Source: Nitrospirota bacterium
GTDB taxonomy: Bacteria > Nitrospirota > Nitrospiria > Nitrospirales > Nitrospiraceae
Assembly (NCBI GenBank): GCA_016219645.1
Contig: JACRLR010000052.1
Location: forward strand, 97,273 to 161,272
Length of the DNA: 64,000 nucleotides
Reading direction: 5' to 3'
Each line of letters starts with the position of its first letter. Position 1 is the stretch's first letter. Both the position numbers and the translations under genes were made by a program. Below are positions 52,956 through 63,858 of this stretch, one piece after another. The notes beneath the pieces were generated by a model, which was not told the origin of the DNA, made no database searches, and worked only from the letters and a program-made list of their open reading frames with translations.

Positions 52956-54275
52956 TTACCCGTTCCGCCCACGAAGGGGAGCCATACCCTTACCGAGAAA
53001 CCCTTCGTAATTTCGCATGAGCATATGAGACTCAATCTGCTGAGCCGTATCGAGGCCCACACCGATCACAATCAGCAGCGAGGTGCCACCGAAGTAGAAC
53101 GGCACATTCAATTTGTAGATCAACAACTCCGGGATCACACAGACGATCGCGAGATAAATCGATCCGGCAAACGTGATTCTCGTCAGCACTTTATAGATAT
53201 AGTCGGACGTCCTGGTGCCAGGGCGAATTCCGGGAATGAATCCACCGTACTTCTTCATGTTGTCTGCCATATCCACCGGGTTCAGGACCACTGCGGTGTA
53301 AAAGAAACAGAAAAACAGAATCAGGCCGACGTACATCAAAGTATAGAGCAGCGAACCAGGCGCGAGCTGAGCCCCAATGGCCTTCACCCAAGGTGTTTCA
53401 AAAAACCCTGCAATCGTTGCAGGAAAGGCGATAATCGACGACGCGAAAATCGGCGGAATGACCCCGGCCGTGTTAATCTTCAAGGGGATATGTGTACTCT
53501 GGCCGCCGAACACTCGTCGTCCGATCACCCGTTTTGCATACTGCACCGGGACTTTCCGCCGCCCGCTTTCCAAAAACACTATGGCCGCCACCACCACGAT
53601 CATCAGTACGCCGAGGGCGACCAATAAGATAATGCTGAGCTGCCCGATCGTGTATAGGTTGAACGTCTGGGCCACGGCGGAGGGGAGCCGCGCGACGATC
53701 CCTGCAAAAATAATCAAGGAAATGCCGTTCCCGATCCCCCGCTCCGTAATCTGTTCACCGAGCCACATGAGGAATCCTGTACCGGCCGTCAAGGTAATGA
53801 CGGTCATCAGACGGAATCCCCACCCCCCGGTCATGACGAAGGCGCCGTTATTCATTTGTTCAAGACCGATGGCAATCCCAAAGCCTTGAATGATTGCGAT
53901 GCCGATCGTCCCGAACCGGGTATACTGAATTATTTTCTTTCTACCGCGTTCTCCCTCCTTGGCCAACTTTGTGAGATGCGGGACAACGACCGTCAGCAAC
54001 TGGAGAATAATCGAAGCGCTGATGTAGGGCATAATACCCAGCGCTAAGATCGTCAACCGCGAGAGTGACCCGCCTGAAAAAATGTCCAAAAACCCGAGCA
54101 GCGCACCGCCTTCTTTTTGTAGAAACTCCGAGAGCGCTTCGCCGTTGATCCCCGGTGTAGGGATATGGGCCCCGATCCGATAGACCACCAGCATCCCTAT
54201 GGTAAAGAGGATGCGGGTGCGCAGCTCAGGGATTTTGAGAATATTCTGAAAACTGGTCAGGAGTCTCTCAAACAC
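52956..54275 (-). CDS. secY: Protein translocase subunit SecY
   Basis: 439 residues with ten membrane helices; LFTIGMLVVYRIGAHIPTPGI start, the plug region, GTGFLMWLGEQITERGIGNGISLIIFAGI and the C5 loop FGGTSLLIVIGVGLDTAQQIESHMLMRNYEGF. Forms the SecYEG channel. Overlaps the rplO end by 8 bp. Confidence 0.97.
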   Translation of the reverse strand: MFERLLTSFQNILKIPELRTRILFTIGMLVVYRIGAHIPTPGINGEALSEFLQKEGGALLGFLDIFSGGSLSRLTILALGIMPYISASIILQLLTVVVPHLTKLAKEGERGRKKIIQYTRFGTIGIAIIQGFGIAIGLEQMNNGAFVMTGGWGFRLMTVITLTAGTGFLMWLGEQITERGIGNGISLIIFAGIVARLPSAVAQTFNLYTIGQLSIILLVALGVLMIVVVAAIVFLESGRRKVPVQYAKRVIGRRVFGGQSTHIPLKINTAGVIPPIFASSIIAFPATIAGFFETPWVKAIGAQLAPGSLLYTLMYVGLILFFCFFYTAVVLNPVDMADNMKKYGGFIPGIRPGTRTSDYIYKVLTRITFAGSIYLAIVCVIPELLIYKLNVPFYFGGTSLLIVIGVGLDTAQQIESHMLMRNYEGFLGKGMAPLRGRNG

Positions 54276-54723
54276 CGGGAATGACCTCGACTCTCCCTCC
54301 AGCCGCTACAATCTTGGCCTCCGCCGACTTACTGAATTTGTGCGCCTGCACGACGATCGCCTTCGTGACATTTCCGTTTCCAAGAATCTTGATCGGCAGC
54401 GACTTGCGCTTGATCAAACCGACATCGACCAGCGCCTGCGGCGTGATGGTGCCGGAGACAATGATGTCACCGAGGCTTTTCAGGTTGACAATCGAGTACT
54501 CCTTGCGAAAGACGTTCGTAAAGCCATGTTTGGGCACTCGACGGATCAGAGACATCTGACCCCCTTCAAACCCACCCGCCTGCCGACTCCGACCACCGGA
54601 TCTGGCCAATAGTCCCTTGTGGCCCTTTCCCGATGTTTTTCCATGACCAGAGCCTGGCCCACGACCGATCCGCTTCCGCCGCTTTCTAGAGCCCTTTGCA
54701 GGGCCGAGATCATGTAAATTCAT
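54268..54723 (-). CDS. rplO: Ribosomal protein L15
   Basis: 151 residues. [44 protein letters not shown] is the typical basic start; [20 protein letters not shown] follows. Binds 23S rRNA; last ribosomal protein gene before secY. Confidence 0.97.
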   Translation of the reverse strand: MNLHDLGPAKGSRKRRKRIGRGPGSGHGKTSGKGHKGLLARSGGRSRQAGGFEGGQMSLIRRVPKHGFTNVFRKEYSIVNLKSLGDIIVSGTITPQALVDVGLIKRKSLPIKILGNGNVTKAIVVQAHKFSKSAEAKIVAAGGRVEVIPGV

Positions 54724-54929
54724 TGTGGGTACACTTCCAATAGATATCCAACTTTACCGATCATCCCTCTGACTTGTGGAGTATCAGGACGAGTCACAGT
54801 CTGCCGAATCTTCCTCAACCCAAGACCACTCAACACTCGTCGATGCTTTTGGGGTGTGCCAATCGGGCTTCGCCGCAGGGTAATGACAAGCCCCTTGGAG
54901 GCACCTTTGGCGGCCTTTGTTGCTGACAT
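54720..54929 (-). CDS. rpmD: Ribosomal protein L30
   Basis: 69 residues, slightly long for L30 owing to an N-terminal [11 protein letters not shown] extension. Core [53 protein letters not shown]. Overlaps rpsE and rplO at both ends. Confidence 0.95.
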   Translation of the reverse strand: MSATKAAKGASKGLVITLRRSPIGTPQKHRRVLSGLGLRKIRQTVTRPDTPQVRGMIGKVGYLLEVYPQ

Positions 54930-55438
54930 TAGGCGCTCACTCTGTTCTGTGCGTCACCTGCTCCATTCCGACGCACGTTGAGAACATCTTCAGCGTTACG
55001 GAGCTGGCAGAGTCCGTTGAGGGTAGCACGAACCGTATTAAAGGGGTTTCCACGACCCAGGGTCTTCGCAATGACGTTATGGACGCCGGCCACCTCTACG
55101 ACCGCTCGAACGGCGCCCCCTGCGATAATCCCAGCCCCCTTCTGTGCCGGTTTCAGAAGAACATGCTCGGCACCGAACAATCCATGGACCTCGTGCGCAA
55201 TCGTTCCAGAGGTGAGGGCGACATGCACCAGGTTTTTCTTGGCCTGTTCAACCGCCTTCGAGATCGCGACAGGCACTTCGGCGGCCTTTCCTTTTCCAAT
55301 GCCGACCCATCCCTGTCCATCTCCGACGACAACCAGCGCGCAGAAGTTAAACCGCTTTCCACCCTTGACGACTTTTGCGACGCGGTTGATAAAGACAACC
55401 TTGTCCTTCAGGCTTAGTTCATCTGGATTAACTCGCAC
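54929..55438 (-). CDS. rpsE: Ribosomal protein S5
   Basis: 169 residues. Double-stranded RNA-binding part ([50 protein letters not shown]) and the S5 C-terminal domain ([21 protein letters not shown]). Near the decoding site; affects accuracy. Confidence 0.97.
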   Translation of the reverse strand: MRVNPDELSLKDKVVFINRVAKVVKGGKRFNFCALVVVGDGQGWVGIGKGKAAEVPVAISKAVEQAKKNLVHVALTSGTIAHEVHGLFGAEHVLLKPAQKGAGIIAGGAVRAVVEVAGVHNVIAKTLGRGNPFNTVRATLNGLCQLRNAEDVLNVRRNGAGDAQNRVSA

Positions 55439-55454
55439 GCTAGTTACCCTCTCC

Positions 55455-55555
55455 GGTCATTCGGTTAAAGTTGAGGTTCAGGCTGAGGATGATTTGGGTT
55501 CGTTGTTCACCTCGCATGCTTGACCTCGACCTTAGCCTCAACCTAAAATTTTAGA
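55455..55555. repeat. Inverted GTTGAGGTTCAGGCTGAGG-type repeat between rplR and rpsE
   Basis: GTTGAGGTTCAGGCTGAGG on the left and CTTAGCCTCAACC on the right can pair. Same family as at about 47915-48000 and 30357-30419. It interrupts an otherwise compact ribosomal operon. Confidence 0.6.
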
Positions 55556-55908
55556 CCACCTTCACGCGATGCTTCCGCCAACGCTTTGACGCGTCCGTGG
55601 TACATCCGACCACCACGATCAAACACCACAGCCTGTACCTTGGCGGCCTTTGCCCGTTCTGCCAACAACTTCCCAACAGCCTTTGCGCCATCGACACTGC
55701 CGGTGGATTTCAGTGCCGTGCGCAGAGACTTATCGAGAGAGGACGCAGCGGCCAACGTGATCCCTTTCTGGTCGTCAACAATCTGAGCGTAAATATGCGC
55801 CCGGCTGCGAAACACGTTGAGGCGCGGGCGCTCAGCCGTACCATAGACTCGCTTTCTCACCCGCTGCTTCCGCCTGGTGAGCTGACCTTCTTTATCCGCA
55901 GCATTCAT
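55543..55908 (-). CDS. rplR: Ribosomal protein L18
   Basis: 121 residues. [47 protein letters not shown] and [29 protein letters not shown] are typical. Binds 5S rRNA with L5. Confidence 0.97.
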   Translation of the reverse strand: MNAADKEGQLTRRKQRVRKRVYGTAERPRLNVFRSRAHIYAQIVDDQKGITLAAASSLDKSLRTALKSTGSVDGAKAVGKLLAERAKAAKVQAVVFDRGGRMYHGRVKALAEASREGGLKF

Positions 55909-55916
55909 AGCTCGTC

Positions 55917-56453
55917 CTATTTCCCCGTCTTTCCGGCTTTCTTACGTAACACCTCTCCGGCATAGCGAACGCCCTTTTGCTTATACACATCGGGGGGTTT
56001 GATGGCTCGCAAGTTCGCTGCAACCTGACCCACCATCCGCTTGTCCGCCCCCTTCACATTGATTAGCGTTTGCTTGTCCACCTTCACATCGATTCCAACA
56101 GGAATCGGATAGGTCACCGGATTGATATAGCCGACACTGAAGCTCATCGCCCGTCCCTGCACGGCAACCTTGTAGCCGACCCCGGTGATTTCCAAGTTGC
56201 GTTCATAACCCTTCGTCACACCCTGAATCATGTTGCTCAGTTCAGCGCGAGTCAGCCCATGCATGGCACGGACTTGGCGATCCTCACTTGACCGGCTCAC
56301 CACAAGCTGTCCGCCGGCAACTGAGACCCCGAGACCCGTGGACAAGGACCAATCGATCTTCCCGAGCGGGCCCTTCACGGACACGACAGACCCGTCGATT
56401 TTTACATCCACGCCTGCTGGAATCTGGATTGGTTTTTTCCCTATGCGTGACAT
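55917..56453 (-). CDS. rplF: Ribosomal protein L6
   Basis: 178 residues. [35 protein letters not shown] and [33 protein letters not shown]; normal length. Near the factor-binding site of the large subunit. Confidence 0.97.
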   Translation of the reverse strand: MSRIGKKPIQIPAGVDVKIDGSVVSVKGPLGKIDWSLSTGLGVSVAGGQLVVSRSSEDRQVRAMHGLTRAELSNMIQGVTKGYERNLEITGVGYKVAVQGRAMSFSVGYINPVTYPIPVGIDVKVDKQTLINVKGADKRMVGQVAANLRAIKPPDVYKQKGVRYAGEVLRKKAGKTGK

Positions 56454-56509
56454 CGATACCTCGTTCCTCTACCACGCCGCCGTAATGGCAAACTGGTTCA
56501 CCCTGACCG

Positions 56510-56905
56510 TCACCACACCGAACACAACACCTCTCCGCCCAGTCCGGCACGGCGCGATTCTTGATCCGTCATCACCCCTTTCGAGGTGGACAGAATCGCC
56601 ACACCGATGCCGCTCTTGACTCGAGGGATATCTTTAATTCCGACATATACCCGGCGACCCGGCTTGCTCACACGCTGCATACCGGTGACCATGGGTTGCC
56701 CTTCCGGCATGTACCGTAACGTCACTTTCAGTATCGGGTGCCCATCCTCGACATCCGCCTGAACAGCCTGGATATATCCTTCGTTTTGAAGGATACGAAG
56801 GATTTCGCGCTTGAGACGGGATGCCGGGACGTTCACGGCATCGTGACGTCGGCGAAGCCCGTTTTGCAATCGTACCAACAGGTCACTAATGGGATCTGTA
56901 ACCAT
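56510..56905 (-). CDS. rpsH: Ribosomal protein S8
   Basis: 131 residues. MVTDPISDLLVRLQNGLRRRHDAVNVPASRLKREILRILQNEGYI and C-terminal GIGVAILSTSKGVMTDQESRRAGLGGEVLC. In enterobacteria S8 represses the spc operon; here unknown. Confidence 0.97.
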   Translation of the reverse strand: MVTDPISDLLVRLQNGLRRRHDAVNVPASRLKREILRILQNEGYIQAVQADVEDGHPILKVTLRYMPEGQPMVTGMQRVSKPGRRVYVGIKDIPRVKSGIGVAILSTSKGVMTDQESRRAGLGGEVLCSVW

Positions 56906-56979
56906 ACCAACCCTTTCACCAACGTTCTTCGTGTTGCGAGATGCGGAACATCAACCCGGTGACAGAGGACACGGACAAC

Positions 56980-57165
56980 CTACCAACTCGACTTCCGAAC
57001 CCCCGGAATTTCACCCTTCAGGCTCAACGACCGAAAGCAAATTCTGCACATACGAAACCGGCGCAAGAACCCCCGCACACGCCCACAGATCTCACACCGA
57101 TGATAATCCCGAACCGGGAACTTCGCTTTGACAGCCGATTTATTTCTAAGCGCTAATCTCGACAC
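56980..57165 (-). CDS. rpsN: Ribosomal protein S14, zinc (type Z)
   Basis: 61 residues, the short zinc form: [38 protein letters not shown] with both CxxC pairs. Starts [23 protein letters not shown]. Head of the small subunit. Confidence 0.96.
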   Translation of the reverse strand: MSRLALRNKSAVKAKFPVRDYHRCEICGRVRGFLRRFRMCRICFRSLSLKGEIPGVRKSSW

Positions 57166-57186
57166 CTGCAGCTCCTTCGCTTGCTA

Positions 57187-57843
57187 TTAGGTCCGGAATG
57201 GCATTCCCAAATGCTTCAATAACGCCCGGCCCTCATCATTGGTCCTGGCGGTTGTCACAATCGTGATATCCATCCCATGGATGGAAGCAACCTCATCGTA
57301 TTTTATCTCCGGGAAAATGAGCTGTTCTTTGAGCCCAAGCGTGTAATTGCCTCTCCCGTCGAACGACTTTGGCGACACACCCCTGAAGTCTCGAATCCGT
57401 GGCAACGACAACGTCACGAGACGATCAAAAAACTCCCACATTCTGCGGCTACGCAACGTAACCTTGGTGCCAATCGGCATGCCTTGGCGCAACTTGAAGG
57501 TGGCAATGGCTTTCCTTGCTTTCGTAATCAGCGGCTTCTGGCCTGTAATCAGGCCCAACTCTGTAGCGGCACTCTCCAGCAGCTTCACATTCTGAATCGC
57601 TTCTCCCATCCCCACATTCAAGACGATCCGTTCAAGCTTCGGGACCTGCATGATATTTTTGTAGCCGAACTCCTTCATGAGCGCAGGCACAACCTTCTGC
57701 ACATACACCTCGCGCATCCGAGGATTGAACTTGGACTCCTCGCTGCCCTCGTCTTTTGCCTGTGGGGCAGGCGCCCCTTCCTTCTTCTTGGGTACTCGCC
57801 GCTCGGATGCCTTACCGGATTTTCCTGATTCGACCTTCGCCAT
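57187..57843 (-). CDS. rplE: Ribosomal protein L5 with N-terminal extension
   Basis: 218 residues; L5 is usually about 180. The first 38-40 residues ([20 protein letters not shown] and acidic EGSEESK) precede the normal start region [21 protein letters not shown]. Core motifs [41 protein letters not shown] and [20 protein letters not shown] are intact. AGGAG-like signals 8-17 bases before ATG 57843 support the long form. Binds 5S rRNA. Confidence 0.95.
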   Translation of the reverse strand: MAKVESGKSGKASERRVPKKKEGAPAPQAKDEGSEESKFNPRMREVYVQKVVPALMKEFGYKNIMQVPKLERIVLNVGMGEAIQNVKLLESAATELGLITGQKPLITKARKAIATFKLRQGMPIGTKVTLRSRRMWEFFDRLVTLSLPRIRDFRGVSPKSFDGRGNYTLGLKEQLIFPEIKYDEVASIHGMDITIVTTARTNDEGRALLKHLGMPFRT

Positions 57844-57858
57844 CTGGCGTCCTCGCTC

Positions 57859-58194
57859 CTATTCGACTGAGTCGTTCGATTTTTTACTGAACCGGATCCG
57901 TCGGCCATCGTCGAGCGTACGCACGCCCAGCCGAGTCGGCTTCTTTGTCACGGGACATAGATAGAGCACGTTCGAAATTGCCAGTGGGGCTTCGCGCTCA
58001 AGGATGCCGCCTTGTTTCACCTTCTGATTCGGCTTGGTGTGGCGCTTGATCATGTTCAGCTTTTCGACCACAATCTTTCCCACTGCAGGATCAACAGACA
58101 GCACTTTCCCGGACTTACCGCGATCCCGTCCGGCAATGACGACGACCATATCACCCTTGCGAATTCGGCTCTTCTTCAACGCCTGCTTATTCAT
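57859..58194 (-). CDS. rplX: Ribosomal protein L24
   Basis: 111 residues. KOW motif RKGDMVVVIAGRDRGKSGKVLSVDPAVGKIVVEKLNMIKRHTKPN and GGILEREAPLAISNVLYLCP. An assembly initiator of the large subunit. Confidence 0.97.
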   Translation of the reverse strand: MNKQALKKSRIRKGDMVVVIAGRDRGKSGKVLSVDPAVGKIVVEKLNMIKRHTKPNQKVKQGGILEREAPLAISNVLYLCPVTKKPTRLGVRTLDDGRRIRFSKKSNDSVE

Positions 58195-58213
58195 CGACCC
58201 GTCTCCATCCTCG

Positions 58214-58582
58214 CTACAGCACTTCAGGCGCCAGGGAAATGATCTTCATGAACTTTTTCCACCGTAGCTCGCGTGCGATCGGCCCAAATATACGGGTTCC
58301 AACCGGGTCTCCATCCTTATTGATGAGGACGCAGGCATTCCGATCAAACTTGATATAGGACCCATCTTCTCGGCGCACTTCTTTGGTCGTCCTCACGACC
58401 ACCGCACGACTGACATCGCCCTTCTTGACCGTGGCCGCAGGAATGGCTTCCTTCACTGCCACGACAACGATGTCGCCGAGTGAGGCGTACCGACGCCTGG
58501 TCCCGCCAAGCACATGAAAACACATGGCCTGCTTGGCACCCGAGTTATCCGCCACATCCATGTATGTATAGCTTTGAATCAT
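58214..58582 (-). CDS. rplN: Ribosomal protein L14
   Basis: 122 residues. [57 protein letters not shown] and [20 protein letters not shown]. Intersubunit bridge protein. Confidence 0.97.
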   Translation of the reverse strand: MIQSYTYMDVADNSGAKQAMCFHVLGGTRRRYASLGDIVVVAVKEAIPAATVKKGDVSRAVVVRTTKEVRREDGSYIKFDRNACVLINKDGDPVGTRIFGPIARELRWKKFMKIISLAPEVL

Positions 58583-58620
58583 CGTTCCGGTGTTTCCTCT
58601 AGCTTGCGCACGAACTGAAC

Positions 58621-58887
58621 CTACTCATCACGGCCCTTTTCCAGAACCTCGACAACCCGCATATGCTTATCTTTACTGATCGGCCTGGTCTCGACCATAC
58701 GGACTCGGTCACCGACCTTGCAGGCATTATCCTCATCGTGCGCTTTGAATTTCGTCACACGCCGCAGCACCTTTCGATAGAGCGGGTGAATGACCGAACG
58801 CTCGATCTCTACGACCACCGTCTTATTCATCTTATTACTGACCACCTGCCCGACCCACTCACGCCGCGCATTTGCTGACTTTTCCAT
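58621..58887 (-). CDS. rpsQ: Ribosomal protein S17
   Basis: About 88 residues. [42 protein letters not shown] and [29 protein letters not shown] 58887 with AGGGGG upstream is preferred over TTG 58893. Confidence 0.96.
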   Translation of the reverse strand: MEKSANARREWVGQVVSNKMNKTVVVEIERSVIHPLYRKVLRRVTKFKAHDEDNACKVGDRVRMVETRPISKDKHMRVVEVLEKGRDE

Positions 58888-58889
58888 CC

Positions 58890-59111
58890 TCAAGCCCCCT
58901 TCGCCGTCTCAGAAACTGGTTCGGCTTGTACAAGCTCGCGCTGAATCGTCTTGATTCTGGCAATCGAGCGCTTCGCCTTTCGAACCTGCATGGGGTTTTC
59001 CAACCGTCCCGTTCCCAGCTGAAAACGAAGATTGAAAAGTTCCTGCGTAAGCTCCTGAGCCTTCACCTCCAGCTCAGGTCCCGACAGTTGTCGTAATTCC
59101 TTCAAATCCAT
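58890..59111 (-). CDS. rpmC: Ribosomal protein L29
   Basis: 73 residues, helical. [56 protein letters not shown]. Near the nascent-chain exit. Confidence 0.96.
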   Translation of the reverse strand: MDLKELRQLSGPELEVKAQELTQELFNLRFQLGTGRLENPMQVRKAKRSIARIKTIQRELVQAEPVSETAKGA

Positions 59112-59155
59112 CGATGCAATCCCCTTATATCCTAACGGGCTCAGTTCGACCGGCG

Positions 59156-59575
59156 TTACGCGTTAAACTCTCCCCGGATGACACACTTGGTGGCGATAGG
59201 CAATTTATGCGACGCTAAACGGAACGCCTCTTTTGCGACATCCGGCGTCACGCCGTCCATCTCATAGAGTATGCGGCCCGGCTTGACGACGGCGACCCAA
59301 TACTCCGGATTGCCCTTCCCTTTACCCATTCGAGTCTCAGCCGGCTTCTTGGTAATCGGTTTATCAGGGAAAATTCTTGTCCACACCTGGCCACCGCGCT
59401 TCACACAGCGAGTGATTGCAATGCGCGCCGCTTCAATCTGCCGACTGGTGATCCAGCCAGGCTCGAGGGCTTTGAGCCCAAACTCTCCGAGGGTAATCTG
59501 ACTGCCTCGATAGGCCTTACCGGTCATACGCCCCTTCATCATTTTACGGAACTTGACTTTCTTCGGTGCTAACAC
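59156..59575 (-). CDS. rplP: Ribosomal protein L16
   Basis: 139 residues. [56 protein letters not shown] and [27 protein letters not shown]. Contacts the A-site tRNA. Confidence 0.97.
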   Translation of the reverse strand: MLAPKKVKFRKMMKGRMTGKAYRGSQITLGEFGLKALEPGWITSRQIEAARIAITRCVKRGGQVWTRIFPDKPITKKPAETRMGKGKGNPEYWVAVVKPGRILYEMDGVTPDVAKEAFRLASHKLPIATKCVIRGEFNA

Positions 59576-59589
59576 GATACCCTCTCCAA

Positions 59590-60261
59590 TTACCCTATTC
59601 TGCGGTCAAATGCCGTTTCTTTGTCCAGAGGCTGCAGCGGAAGAATTTCTCCCTTATAGATCCAGGTCTTGATCCCAATCTGCCCCATCGTCGTATGGGC
59701 TTCCGCAAAGCCGTAATCGATATCTGCTCGAAGGGTATGAAGAGGCACACGCCCTTCGCGGTACCACTCTGACCGCGCGATTTCCGCTCCGCCTAGGCGG
59801 CCTCCGACCATAATTTTGATACCCTGAGCGCCAAGACGCAGTGCGGACTGCACGCTTCGTTTCATAGCCCGCCGGAATGCCACTCGTTTTTCCAACTGGG
59901 TTGCGACGTTTTCACAGACCAACTGTGCGTCCAATTCCGGTTTCTTGATTTCCTTCACCGTAATGTACACCTGACCGCCATAGCTCTTCTCCAGCTCCGC
60001 TTTGAGCTTATCGACTTCAGCCCCCTTACGACCGATGATAATGCCGGGGCGCGCAGTATGAATGATCACACGTGTCTGGTCTCCAGACCGCTCGATTTCA
60101 ACCTTGGCGACACCGGCATGAAACAGACGCTGTTTCACCATCTTGCGAATTCTAATATCCTGATGGAGCAGCTTTGCGTAATCCTTGCTGGCATACCACC
60201 GGGAACTCCACGTCACGTTATATCCAAGCCGGTAACCGATCGGATGTGTCTTATGGCCCAT
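59590..60261 (-). CDS. rpsC: Ribosomal protein S3
   Basis: 223 residues. [32 protein letters not shown] start, KH domain [18 protein letters not shown], and C-terminal domain [34 protein letters not shown]. Part of the mRNA entry helicase. Confidence 0.97.
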   Translation of the reverse strand: MGHKTHPIGYRLGYNVTWSSRWYASKDYAKLLHQDIRIRKMVKQRLFHAGVAKVEIERSGDQTRVIIHTARPGIIIGRKGAEVDKLKAELEKSYGGQVYITVKEIKKPELDAQLVCENVATQLEKRVAFRRAMKRSVQSALRLGAQGIKIMVGGRLGGAEIARSEWYREGRVPLHTLRADIDYGFAEAHTTMGQIGIKTWIYKGEILPLQPLDKETAFDRRIG

Positions 60262-60318
60262 AACTTCTTGCGCCTCACTCAGTGTAGGAAATGAGTCCGT
60301 TTTGTTCGCTGATACCCT

Positions 60319-60672
60319 TTACGTCTTTTCTTTCGTGCTTGCAGCTGACACAACTACCGTAATGTGGCTCATACGCTTATGAATCGAATTCGCGCGCCCC
60401 TGCGACCGAGACCGAAAGCGTTTCAATGTAGGGCCACAATTCACAAATGCCTTCGACACGACCATCGAATCACTGTCACCGAGCTCCTTTTGCTCCGCGT
60501 TGGCCACGGCGGACCGCAAAATCTTTTCGACTACCTTCGACGCCTGACGCGGTAAATTCCTCAACAGCGCCAAGGCCATTGGAACCTGCTGCCCACGGAT
60601 CAAATCGACCACTGGGCGGGCTTTCCTCGGAGAGATCCGAACGAACCGTAGAACTGCTTGCGCTTCAGCCAT
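60319..60672 (-). CDS. rplV: Ribosomal protein L22
   Basis: About 117 residues from ATG 60672 (the frame continues to TTG 60687). [26 protein letters not shown] and [29 protein letters not shown]. Lines the exit tunnel. Confidence 0.96.
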   Translation of the reverse strand: MAEAQAVLRFVRISPRKARPVVDLIRGQQVPMALALLRNLPRQASKVVEKILRSAVANAEQKELGDSDSMVVSKAFVNCGPTLKRFRSRSQGRANSIHKRMSHITVVVSAASTKEKT

Positions 60673-60716
60673 AGCCGTCACATCCAATCACGTGTGCCGA
60701 GAACGTACCCTAACCC

Positions 60717-61004
60717 TTACTTGAGGGCGACTGCCTTTTCCGTCCTGGCATGCCCATGCCCCTTAAAGAATCTGGTTGGAGCAAACTCCCCCAGCTTGTG
60801 TCCAACCATGTTTTCCGTCACGAAGACAGGAATAAACTTCTTACCGTTATGGACCGCGAACGTGTGTCCGATCATATCTGGAATCACGGTGGACCGCCGC
60901 GACCAGGTCTTAATAATCTTTCGATCTTTGTTTTGATTCATCCGGTCCACTTTCTGGAGCAGATGGTCGTCGACGAATGCGCCTTTACTGACTGACCTCG
61001 GCAT
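60717..61004 (-). CDS. rpsS: Ribosomal protein S19
   Basis: 95 residues. [67 protein letters not shown]. Head protein near the A site. Confidence 0.97.
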   Translation of the reverse strand: MPRSVSKGAFVDDHLLQKVDRMNQNKDRKIIKTWSRRSTVIPDMIGHTFAVHNGKKFIPVFVTENMVGHKLGEFAPTRFFKGHGHARTEKAVALK

Positions 61005-61013
61005 CGCGTACTC

Positions 61014-61838
61014 CTACTTGCGGCGGGCAATAATGAACTTGTCTGTCGCCTTGTTGGTCCGGGTCTTGTAACCCTTAGTGGGAAGACCCCACGGAGAGAC
61101 CGGGTGGGGGTTCCCCTGCCCAGACTTTCCTTCCCCACCCCCATGCGGATGGTCGACCGGATTCATCACGACACCCCGGACATTCGGGCGTCGACCCAGC
61201 CATCGATTCCGGCCTGCTTTCCCGACATTGATATTCTCGTGATCCGTATTCCCAACCTGCCCGACGGTTGCCATGCAGGTCGAAAGAATTCTCCGCATTT
61301 CACCGGAGCGGAGTCTTACCTGAACATATTCACCATCACGCCCCATGACCTGGGCAGAGCCACCCGCACTACGAATCAGCTGTCCGCCTTTTCCCGATTT
61401 CAGCTCTATATTGTGAATGGTGGTTCCCAAGGGCATGCTGGAGAGCGGTAACGCATTTCCAATACGCACTTCTGAACCAGCACCCGATTGCACCACATCA
61501 CCGACTTGTAGGCCGACAGGGGCCAGGATATAGCGTTTCTCTCCATCCTTATAATGCACCAAGGCGATCCTGGCTGACCGATTGGGATCGTACTCAAGCG
61601 CGGCAATGGCCCCTGGAATCCCGGTCTTATCGCGTCGAAAATCAATTTTCCGATAGAGCCGTTTATGCCCACCCCCGCGAAAACGTACGGTCGTCCTCCC
61701 ATCGTTGTTCCTCGCGCCGGTACTGCGCCGAAACGAGGTAAGCGATTTCTCTGGCCGCTTCCTCGATAGACCCTCGGTCGTGACCGCAGTCATCCCGCGA
61801 CGGCCCGGTGTCCTTGGCTTATATGCTCTAATTCCCAT
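61014..61838 (-). CDS. rplB: Ribosomal protein L2
   Basis: 274 residues. [32 protein letters not shown] and the peptidyl-transferase-region segment [22 protein letters not shown]. Largest rRNA-binding protein of the large subunit. Confidence 0.97.
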   Translation of the reverse strand: MGIRAYKPRTPGRRGMTAVTTEGLSRKRPEKSLTSFRRSTGARNNDGRTTVRFRGGGHKRLYRKIDFRRDKTGIPGAIAALEYDPNRSARIALVHYKDGEKRYILAPVGLQVGDVVQSGAGSEVRIGNALPLSSMPLGTTIHNIELKSGKGGQLIRSAGGSAQVMGRDGEYVQVRLRSGEMRRILSTCMATVGQVGNTDHENINVGKAGRNRWLGRRPNVRGVVMNPVDHPHGGGEGKSGQGNPHPVSPWGLPTKGYKTRTNKATDKFIIARRK

Positions 61839-61888
61839 TTTTCAGTCGCCCTTCCAGCACGCTCAGACCGGTTCGACGGAATGTCCCG

Positions 61889-62182
61889 CTACGCGCTCTC
61901 GTAGAGCTCCAACTTCTCGCCTTGCTTGAGCTTGACAAAAGCCTTTTTCCAATCTGACCGCTTACCAGAGAAACGTCCCAGCCGCTTCACCTTGCCGCGG
62001 ACATTCATCACATTCACCCGTTCGACTTTGACTTTTAAGAGCGATTCGACCGCTTGCTTAATCTGGACACGATTCGCATCCGGGTGAACGAGAAAACCAA
62101 CCGTGTTCTGACTTTCCCGCATAGCCGTGATCTTTTCCGTCAACAACGGCTGCGACAGAATGCCATGGAGTCCCGATTTCAT
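61889..62182 (-). CDS. rplW: Ribosomal protein L23
   Basis: 97 residues. HGILSQPLLTEKITAMRESQNTVGFLVHPDANRVQIKQAVESLLKVKVERVNVMNVRGKVKRLGR. Docking site for trigger factor and SRP at the exit. Confidence 0.97.
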   Translation of the reverse strand: MKSGLHGILSQPLLTEKITAMRESQNTVGFLVHPDANRVQIKQAVESLLKVKVERVNVMNVRGKVKRLGRFSGKRSDWKKAFVKLKQGEKLELYESA

Positions 62183-62802
62183 GCCCAGACCTCCTTCACC
62201 CTTGGCAACTCGCGCTCAAGAATCAGAATCGATGTAGCCCGAACAATATCGTAAACATTCAATCCTTCAGGCCCCACCACACAGACATTCGGGAGATTGC
62301 CTGCAGCCTGAGCCAATCCGGCATGCCCCGCACCGGCGACAATCAAGGCATAGGACCCGGCGCCTAAATTCGTCAGCGCCTGGGCCAACAATTTTGTCTT
62401 GGGCTGACCCAACGAGAGATTCGACACGATCACAACTTGCCCGTCAGCTAACTTCGCCGACAGCGCGCATTGAAGCGCCGCACGATACTTCTTTTTCGGC
62501 ATGCTGAAGGAATAATCTCGCGGCTTCGGTCCAAACACCGATCCACCATGACGCCATACAGGAGAGCGGACCGACCCTGCCCGAGCCCGCCCCGTGTGTT
62601 TTTGCTTCCAGGGCTTTTTCCCGGATCCAGCCACCTCTCCACGCCGCAACGTCGATGCTGTCCCCTGACGCTCGCAGGCGCGCTGCATCACTACCGCTTC
62701 ATGGACTAAGGCGCTATGCGGCTTACAGCCGAACACTTCCTCAGGAAGATCCACAGACCCGACCTTCTGCCTCTTCAAATCAACGACATCAACCGTGGGC
62801 AT
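62179..62802 (-). CDS. rplD: Ribosomal protein L4
   Basis: 207 residues. HEAVVMQRACERQGTASTLRRGEVAGSGKKPWKQKHTGRARAGSVRSPVWRHGGSVFGPKPRDYSF is the L4 tunnel loop. Overlaps rplW by 4 bp. Confidence 0.97.
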   Translation of the reverse strand: MPTVDVVDLKRQKVGSVDLPEEVFGCKPHSALVHEAVVMQRACERQGTASTLRRGEVAGSGKKPWKQKHTGRARAGSVRSPVWRHGGSVFGPKPRDYSFSMPKKKYRAALQCALSAKLADGQVVIVSNLSLGQPKTKLLAQALTNLGAGSYALIVAGAGHAGLAQAAGNLPNVCVVGPEGLNVYDIVRATSILILERELPRVKEVWA

Positions 62803-62805
62803 GCC

Positions 62806-63426
62806 CTACCCCTTCTTCGACTTTCTTACCACGATCAGCCCATTTGCTGCGCCAGGGATTGCCCCACGAACGAACAACAAGTTTTCATCGGGCCTGGACT
62901 CAATCACTTTCAGTCTCTGGGCCGTAATCCGCTTCGCTCCCATATGTCCGGGCAAGGTCTTCCCCTTCCAGACTCGAGAAGGATATGAACTGGCGCCCAT
63001 CGAGCCGGGATGACGGTGGAACATGGACCCGTGAGATTCAGGACCGCCGCCATAATGGTGCCGCTTCACCACGCCCTGGAATCCTTTTCCCTTCGAAATA
63101 CCGGTGATGTCCACCCAGTCGCCTTTTTTAAAGATATCGACTTTGACGGATTGCCCCACTGCGACCTCGCCAACCTTTTGAAATTCTCTGAGCACACGAG
63201 TGGCCGGCGCCTCCGTCTTCTTGAGGTGGCCCAGTTCGGCTTTGGGCAACTTGCGCTCTTTCACTTCACCGAAAGACAGCTGGACCGATTCATACCCATC
63301 ACGCTCTTTTGTCTTGATCGTCACCACGCGGCAGGGGCCAGCTTCGATGACGGTCACAGGCGTAAACCGCGTCTCGTCAAACATCTGGGTCATTCCCAGC
63401 TTTTTACCCAACAACCCGTTCGTCAT
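62806..63426 (-). CDS. rplC: Ribosomal protein L3
   Basis: 206 residues. MTNGLLGKKLGMTQMFDETRFTPVTVIEAGPC, GISKGKGFQGVVKRHHYGGGPESHGSMFHRHPGSMGAS. An early 23S binder. A short CGTGAAACG-type repeat island fills the gap to rpsJ. Confidence 0.97.
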   Translation of the reverse strand: MTNGLLGKKLGMTQMFDETRFTPVTVIEAGPCRVVTIKTKERDGYESVQLSFGEVKERKLPKAELGHLKKTEAPATRVLREFQKVGEVAVGQSVKVDIFKKGDWVDITGISKGKGFQGVVKRHHYGGGPESHGSMFHRHPGSMGASSYPSRVWKGKTLPGHMGAKRITAQRLKVIESRPDENLLFVRGAIPGAANGLIVVRKSKKG

Positions 63427-63429
63427 TTC

Positions 63430-63508
63430 AATTCGTGAGGCGTGAAACGTAAGGCGTAAGGCTCTCGCTGCTCGACATCACCTTACCCCTCACACCTAAC
63501 CCCTTACG
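63430..63508. repeat. Short-repeat island between rpsJ and rplC
   Basis: CGTGAGGCGTGAAACG and AAGGCGTAAGG on the left, CCTTACCCCTCAC and CCCCTTACG on the right form an imperfect dyad. The CGTGAAACG words are the reverse complement of the CTTCACG family at 2866-2940; related words stand at about 51071-51148. Confidence 0.55.
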
Positions 63509-63511
63509 CTC

Positions 63512-63832
63512 CTATAACTTTATTTCCACGTCTACGCCGGCGGCCAAATTCAACTTCATCAGGGAATCCATCGTTTCAGGCGTTGCGTCCATGATGTCCA
63601 TCAAACGCTTGTGCGTTCTGATCTCGAACTGCTCGCGAGCCTTTTTATCCGCATGTGTCGCGCTCTGCACCGTGAACTTTTCAATGCGCGTAGGGAGGGG
63701 AATCGGCCCTACAATTTTTGCCCCACTCCGGCGGACGGTTTCAACGATTTCCGTCACGGCCTGGTCTAAGACCCGGTAATCAAACCCGCGGAGCCGAATC
63801 CTGATTCTCTGTTCAACCTTAACCATAACCAT
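63512..63832 (-). CDS. rpsJ: Ribosomal protein S10
   Basis: 106 residues. [75 protein letters not shown]. Also known as NusE in antitermination. First gene of the S10 operon after tuf. Confidence 0.97.
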   Translation of the reverse strand: MVMVKVEQRIRIRLRGFDYRVLDQAVTEIVETVRRSGAKIVGPIPLPTRIEKFTVQSATHADKKAREQFEIRTHKRLMDIMDATPETMDSLMKLNLAAGVDVEIKL

Positions 63833-63858
63833 TCAACCCTTTATTCGCCCGTCAATCG

